This document shows positions 42,513 through 46,538 of a stretch of DNA of 46,538 nt, one piece after another; within the stretch, counting starts at the first letter, position 1, and each line of letters begins with the position of its first letter. A program made the position numbers and the translations under genes. The notes below the pieces were generated by a model. That model did no database searches. It had not been told where the DNA came from and saw nothing but the letters and a program-made list of their open reading frames with translations. Source of the stretch: Fonticula-like sp. SCN 57-25 (Eukaryota; Nucleariida; Rotosphaerida); assembly GCA_001724245.1 (NCBI GenBank), contig MEDX01000018.1:1-46538 (forward strand), in the 5' to 3' direction.

Positions 42513-44135
42513 TCACCCTTCGCTCTTAACTTTTGCGTGCGCGTGCGCGTGCCAAATCGACGCATGCGCCTCGTCGGCATTCCTCGTCTTCCTGTCGCCC
42601 TCCTTCACGGCGGCCATCTCCCTCTCCCTTCCCTCGTCCGACTCGTCCTCGGCGTCGACCACCGGGCTGTCATACCCGTCGACGACCGTCCGCGGCGCGT
42701 ACCTCAGGTACAGCTCGTCCTTAAAGTGCTGATGCTTGATGCCCGGCGGCCGCGCGCGCGCAAACCGCCTTATCGCCTCGCCGACGTCCAGCCGCGCCTC
42801 CTCGACAAGGTAGCAGCAGATCATAAAGCCAGTCCGGTTGAAGCCATAGTGGCAGTGTACGGCAATGACGTCACCAAAATTTTTCTTGTTTTTGTTTTTG
42901 CTGTCCCTGACAAAGGCGCGCGCCATGTCGAGAAAGAGCGCGACCTCGGCCGTGCCGGGCACCATCTTTGACACAAAGGGGAGCTTGACGTACGCGGGCA
43001 GAACGCCGTCGTCCGTGCGGTACGGCGGTGCGTCCTTGGAAAGGTCAATGACGAGCCCGACGCGCGGGAAGCGCGCCACGACGGCCGCAGGCGAGTGGTC
43101 CTCGTCGCCCTGCCGCATCACCTTCATTGGTAGGAACGGCGCGCCCTCCACAATAGCGCCGACGGCGGGCGTCGCGCTCCACTTTTCGAGGTTTTTCAGC
43201 GACCACTTGTCGGCCTCGCTCGGCGCGTGCATCAGTAGCTGGCGCTGCGCTGCCATCGTCGACAGGCCGGCGACCTCAATCAGAAACTTGCTCGTCATCG
43301 CATTCACGAGTGGGCTCTGCAGCATGCTCGCGTCCGCGACGGGAAGCATCTGCGAGTGCGCAAGGGGGAAGCGCTGCGACAGAAAGGAAAGAAGCGGGCG
43401 CACGGCCACAACTTCGTCGTCGCCAAACACGGAGAGGACGTGCACGCGGGGGGACCAGTCGGGGAGGCGCACGCGCGCTGACACGCGCGACAGGAGGCCA
43501 ACGGAAAGGGAAAGGCGCAACGAGCGCAAAAGCACGCTCAGACGCGACAGGAAAAGGTGGCGGCGGCGCCGCCAGCCGGACAGGGAAGCACCGCCCATTG
43601 GCGACAGCAGCACAAGCGCGGCGACAGAATCGCGCGGGAAACGCGACAAAAGGGAGAGCGACGTCAAAAGGCCGCTCCCTTCAGCAATGACAGCAAACTC
43701 GGAGCACGTGTGCGTCGGCGAAAATTGAGCGCGGAACGCGTCGCACGCGTCGAGCACAGCACGCTCATCGGCATCGGCGTCACCATCGTCAGCATCGCTC
43801 CCGCCGTAGCCGGGGAGATCGAGCGAGATCACGTTCGCTGTCTCGCAAAAGTACGCGAGCTGTGAGTGAAATACCGACATGCCCTCGAGCGACGCGCGGC
43901 CGTGAACGAGAAGCACGGTCGGCACGCCGTCGCCGAGGGGATGCTGGGTGAGGAATACTCTTAGTCGGCGGCCGTTGCCGCGGACGATGACGTGCGACCG
44001 CGCCGACACATACTCCTCGCCGGCGGTGGGGGGAAGAGCGCCGCGCGACAGTGGGTAGACGTACCATGCGGCAAGGCCGAGAGCGGAACCAACGGCAACA
44101 AGCTTGAGAAGGCTCGTCGCCATGCTCGCCGCCAT
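42513..44135 (-). CDS. Alpha/beta-hydrolase fused to a capping-enzyme-type cysteine phosphatase
   Basis: A single exon of 540 residues with two domains. Residues 10-28 form a membrane anchor (LLKLVAVGSALGLAAWYVYP). Residues about 55-290 look like an alpha/beta-hydrolase: TVLLVHGRASLEGMS, NVISLDLPGYGGSD, and VAALVLLSPMGG. The nucleophile elbow, normally GxSxG, reads AEGSG (151-155), so the catalytic serine is lost or shifted. Residues about 330-485 are a Cys-phosphatase closest to the RNA 5'-triphosphatase part of mRNA capping enzymes: FLPMKVM, LVIDLSKDAPPYR, VHCHYGFNRTGFMICCYLVE (C428, R434) and FARARPPGIKHQHFKDEL. The phosphatase residues are intact. A membrane-tethered phosphatase with a pseudo-hydrolase partner domain is inferred; substrate may be RNA 5' ends, phosphoprotein or phospholipid. 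The C-terminal tail is acidic and ends in His/Ala repeats. Confidence 0.87.
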   Translation of the reverse strand: MAASMATSLLKLVAVGSALGLAAWYVYPLSRGALPPTAGEEYVSARSHVIVRGNGRRLRVFLTQHPLGDGVPTVLLVHGRASLEGMSVFHSQLAYFCETANVISLDLPGYGGSDADDGDADADERAVLDACDAFRAQFSPTHTCSEFAVIAEGSGLLTSLSLLSRFPRDSVAALVLLSPMGGASLSGWRRRRHLFLSRLSVLLRSLRLSLSVGLLSRVSARVRLPDWSPRVHVLSVFGDDEVVAVRPLLSFLSQRFPLAHSQMLPVADASMLQSPLVNAMTSKFLIEVAGLSTMAAQRQLLMHAPSEADKWSLKNLEKWSATPAVGAIVEGAPFLPMKVMRQGDEDHSPAAVVARFPRVGLVIDLSKDAPPYRTDDGVLPAYVKLPFVSKMVPGTAEVALFLDMARAFVRDSKNKNKKNFGDVIAVHCHYGFNRTGFMICCYLVEEARLDVGEAIRRFARARPPGIKHQHFKDELYLRYAPRTVVDGYDSPVVDAEDESDEGREREMAAVKEGDRKTRNADEAHASIWHAHAHAKVKSEG

Positions 44136-44387
44136 AACCAGCGGGGTAGCAGGCAGCCAAGCAAGGCTCCAACTGGCAATTCACTAGATTTCAGCTGGAT
44201 TTCAGTTTGCAGTTGCAGATTGAGATTGCAGTTTGCATTATTGAGCCAGGTATTGACCTGAAAGTGTCGAAAACTGAACCAAATCAAAGGCAATTCATAA
44301 CCAAAGCCAATGAAAAGCAACAGGTATCAATGCGGCAGAATTCCATTCAGTTATATATGCAATTTAATACAAGACTCAATACGTTTA

Positions 44388-45469
44388 TCAAACATCCACG
44401 TCATCCTTCCCCGGCTCGTCCTTGCCCGCCGCGCGCTTCTTGGTCGGCGGCTTGCCGTACTTGCGGCACTTGTCCGCGTCGGGAAGCTTGAGGATGAGCG
44501 CTCGTACAATCGGGTCGTTGAGGCCAAACACGTCGGGGCCGGGCGGATTCGAGCGGCTCTCAATGCCAAACTTTTTCTTATTCACTTCCACCAATACAGC
44601 TGCGACAGGTCAGCAGTCGAAGAAAAGGCCGAGGAAAGAGAAAGAGAAAAGGAGACAAAAACAAAAACACTACTACAAGCAAAATATTAGAGTCCTTTTA
44701 TTGTATCGCACCTTTCCATGCTGCTGACGATGACTGCGCCTCGACCGGGTGCTCGACGTCGTCCGCTGGCGTGATCCGAAACTGCGCAGACACATCAGCC
44801 CTCTGCTCGCAGTTAAGTACACAGTGCGCACCATTGGGGCGTCTCCGCCGTCGTAAATTTCGCATTTGTACGTCGTGGTGCGCTTTGGGTTCTTCATGCT
44901 GACGTACCTCCTCGTGCAGACGTACGAGACGGGCCAAATGTGCTTGGGCGTGTGGAACGCGTCCCTATCGTGCACCACGCGCCCAAGCGAGTATACCTTA
45001 AGCTGCGCGCTACCGCTATTCTCTACGTGAATCGGGAACGAGTGCCCGCGAAAGTCCTTTTGTGGCGTGGGCTCAACGAAAACCTCGCCTGCATCGTCGT
45101 CCTCGCCGCTCGACGCGCCAGAAAGATCGTCTGAGCTCCACGCATCGTACGCACGAGAAGAGTCAAGTTGAAGAATTCGCGAAAGTAATGTGTCGTTCTG
45201 AAGGCGGAGGCGGCGCTCCTGGCGCTCCAGGCGGCGCAGATCAACTGACCGATCTACAAACACCTATGCAAGCGCAGGATCAGCACCTGAGCTTGCAGGA
45301 TGCAAAACAGAGATCACGGCAAAAGTGAAAAAAAAAAGCGTACATTCTGGCGCTCGGTTATATCCTTCTGAAGCGACTCCATCTCTACTAAACTCTGGTC
45401 CGCTTCCCTTTCGACGCCGCTGTCCGGCCCAGCAGCAGCCGGGCGCCACTCCACCGCACTGAACTCCAT
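44388..45469 (-). CDS. TBRG1: FYRN/FYRC domain protein, TBRG1-like
   Basis: Four exons, introns 44600-44711, 44782-44831 and 45264-45343, giving 279 residues. The N-terminal part forms a coiled coil (LVEMESLQKDITERQN joined to VDRSVDLRRLERQERRLRLQ), followed by an acidic linker. The FYRN domain follows: LKVYSLGRVVHDRDAFHTPK, HIWPVSYVCTRRYVSMKNP and TTTYKCEIYDGG; then FYRC pieces FRITPADDVEHPVEA and KKKFGIESRSNPPGPDVFGL, with DADKCRKYGKPP. This order of coiled coil, FYRN and FYRC with no PHD or SET domain matches animal TBRG1/NIAM rather than trithorax proteins. Animal TBRG1 is a nuclear growth regulator; in this organism a chromatin role is inferred. The C-terminus is a basic Lys-rich tail ending in Asp/Val. 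The start codon is three bases from a CCACGTGG palindrome. Confidence 0.87.
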
Positions 45470-45471
45470 GG

Positions 45472-45479
45472 CCACGTGG
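45472..45479. promoter_or_regulatory. CACGTG E-box next to the TBRG1-like start codon
   Basis: CCACGTGG lies immediately upstream of the start codon at 45469, probably in the leader or core promoter. Same core as in the divergent SLC19/JmjC promoter. Functional role unproven. Confidence 0.3.
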
Positions 45480-45626
45480 TTAAAGAATGACTGTGCGCTC
45501 TGTTAAACAAGGCTTGTCCTACCGAATGCGCCTTGAAAATGTGGTTTGATTGAAAGTTGTATTTTTGAGGTACGTCATGGAAGGGTCCTAAAAGTTAAAA
45601 CGCATCACGACTCTTCCGAATCTTTC

Positions 45627-46538
45627 ATAAAAATACCAAATTCAATCAAATCACAATTTTGAGTGGGATCGAGGGAAAGCGGCTGTCAATAGAAACGAAA
45701 ACACTCGCACCGATTTTTAGTGCGCGCTTGATCGTTGTCGTGGCGCATTCATCGTTGTCGTGGCGCATTCAAAATTTTATGACAATTAGCAGCACAGTGT
45801 GGCGCATCTCTCGACACAAAGAACGGTCCGAAAATGTGTAAAACTGGGTGAGAAAATTGCACTTTACCGTTCCGCCTATGTGACCATGCTATCGCTACTG
45901 CCAACCAAATCTGTCTCAAAAATACCAATCTAAATCTGATCTTATTTTTGACGACGATTGGGGAGTAACATGCGCACATTACGCACACTCGTTCACTTCA
46001 CAGTGAAAACCGGAAGAACTGGCGCCGATTTTAATAGCGAGCTTGTTTGAAGCCTGAGCGCGCCCAAAGCATAATGGCAATTAGCAGTGCAATGTGGCGC
46101 ACCTTTCAAGACCACGAACGATGGTAAAAGGACCAAAATTGGGTGAGAAAATTGCACTTTACCGTTCCTGCCTATGGGCCATTCTCGCTTTCGGATCGCT
46201 ACTGCCAACCAAATCCGTTTTAAAATTCACAATCCACATCTAATCTGATTTTTGACGACGATTGGGGAGTAACATACGCACATTACGCACACTCGTCGCA
46301 CTCGCAGTGAAAACCGGAAGAACTGGCGCCGATTTTAATAGCGAGCTTGTTTGAAGCCAGAGCGCGCCCAAAGCATAATGGCAATTAGCAGCACAATGTG
46401 GCGCACCTTTCAAGACCACGAACGGTGGAAAAAGGACCAGAATTGGGTGAGAAAATTGCACTTTACCGTTCCAGCCTATGGGCCCATTCTCTCTTTTGGA
46501 TCTCTACTGCCAACCAAATCTGTCTCAAAAATTCAAAT
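45627..46538. repeat. Tandem repeat array of about 300-bp units, running off the window
   Basis: Landmarks such as CCAACCAAATCTGTCTCAAAA, TTTTTGACGACGATTGGGGA and GAGAAAATTGCACTTTACCG recur. Successive distances between the same landmark are about 289, 304 and 305 bp, so there are three copies plus the start of a fourth; the first is the most diverged and the two last are near-identical. Each copy contains a minus-strand open frame with a shared segment (FSHPILVL then KGAPHC and ANCHYALGAL). Because 304 is not a multiple of three, the copies cannot form one continuous coding repeat. No terminal inverted repeats or transposase were found. This looks like a satellite or local tandem duplication at a genomic boundary. 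Confidence 0.8.
45731..45770. repeat. Perfect 20-bp direct duplication
   Basis: ATCGTTGTCGTGGCGCATTC occurs twice back to back inside the first, diverged satellite copy; it is absent as a duplicate in the next copies, so it is a private, recent event. Confidence 0.9.

Noticed and set aside
2962-45343. Apparent excess of introns whose length is a multiple of three
   Set aside because: Of my 54 introns, 18 have lengths divisible by three, exactly the chance expectation; the read-through frames drew attention to them.
45627-46538. Transposon or CRISPR-like array
   Set aside because: Units are about 300 bp with no short repeat-spacer pattern, no terminal inverted repeats, and no transposase or cas gene in view.

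Overview
The window is a gene-dense piece of a eukaryotic nuclear genome. It holds 19 protein genes that I can support in 46.5 kb; 14 of them have introns (54 reconstructed introns in all, most 46-68 nt, longest about 212 nt). Donor sites are nearly always GT-N-CG (GTACG, GTGCG, GTTCG), acceptors are mostly CAG or TAG, and CTAAC/CTGAC/CTCAC branch-point-like words lie upstream of several acceptors. The gene set (meiotic MSH4, histone H2A.Z, Pol III subunit RPC5, an M6PR-type lysosomal sorting receptor, SLC19-type transporter, RADX, TBRG1-like FYRN/FYRC protein, F-box/JmjC protein, many Gln-rich proteins) suggests a unicellular eukaryote with a compact genome, perhaps near the opisthokonts or Amoebozoa. 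The exact taxon cannot be settled from the sequence and that placement is inference.

Layout. 1-2.96 kb: no convincing gene. 2.96-4.48 kb (+): secreted PAP2/vanadium-haloperoxidase-like enzyme, convergent with 4.73-7.89 kb (-): GH38 alpha-mannosidase. The mannosidase is head-to-head with 7.99-10.05 kb (+): RNA polymerase III subunit RPC5. 10.3-10.9 kb (-): H2A.Z. 12.3-15.1 kb (+): MSH4. 15.5-16.8 kb (+): M6PR-like receptor. 17.0-19.6 kb (-): Gln/Pro-rich protein of unknown function. 20.4-23.9 kb (-): insulysin-like M16 protease, head-to-head with 24.0-25.1 kb (+): CID-domain RPRD1/Rtt103-like protein. 25.2-26.9 kb (-): secreted M23 metallopeptidase. 27.2-27.8 kb (-): class II eIF4E. 28.2-29.3 kb (+): secreted M43 metalloprotease. 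29.5-31.9 kb (-): RADX-like ssDNA-binding protein. 33.0-34.7 kb (+): polyglutamine protein. 35.3-37.4 kb (-): SLC19-like transporter, only 58 bp head-to-head from 37.5-39.1 kb (+): F-box/JmjC oxygenase. 39.5-42.2 kb (+): BAH protein with a long K/E helix and polyQ. 42.5-44.1 kb (-): alpha/beta-hydrolase fused to a capping-enzyme-type phosphatase. 44.4-45.5 kb (-): TBRG1-like protein. 45.6 kb to the end: tandem repeat of about 300 bp that runs off the window.

Functional themes are endolysosomal/secreted hydrolysis (PAP2, mannosidase, its possible sorting receptor M6PR, M23, M43, and the M16 protease, which is probably cytosolic), chromatin and transcription (H2A.Z, RPC5, RPRD1-like, JmjC, BAH, FYRN/FYRC, Gln-rich proteins), and genome maintenance (MSH4, RADX). 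There is no operon logic; sharing is through short divergent intergenic regions carrying CCAAT, CACGTG or CRE-like words. The most unusual objects are the hydrolase-phosphatase fusion with a degenerate serine elbow, the RADX homologue with a seven-copy 10-bp array upstream, the eukaryotic M23 peptidase, the +4C splice donors, and the terminal satellite.
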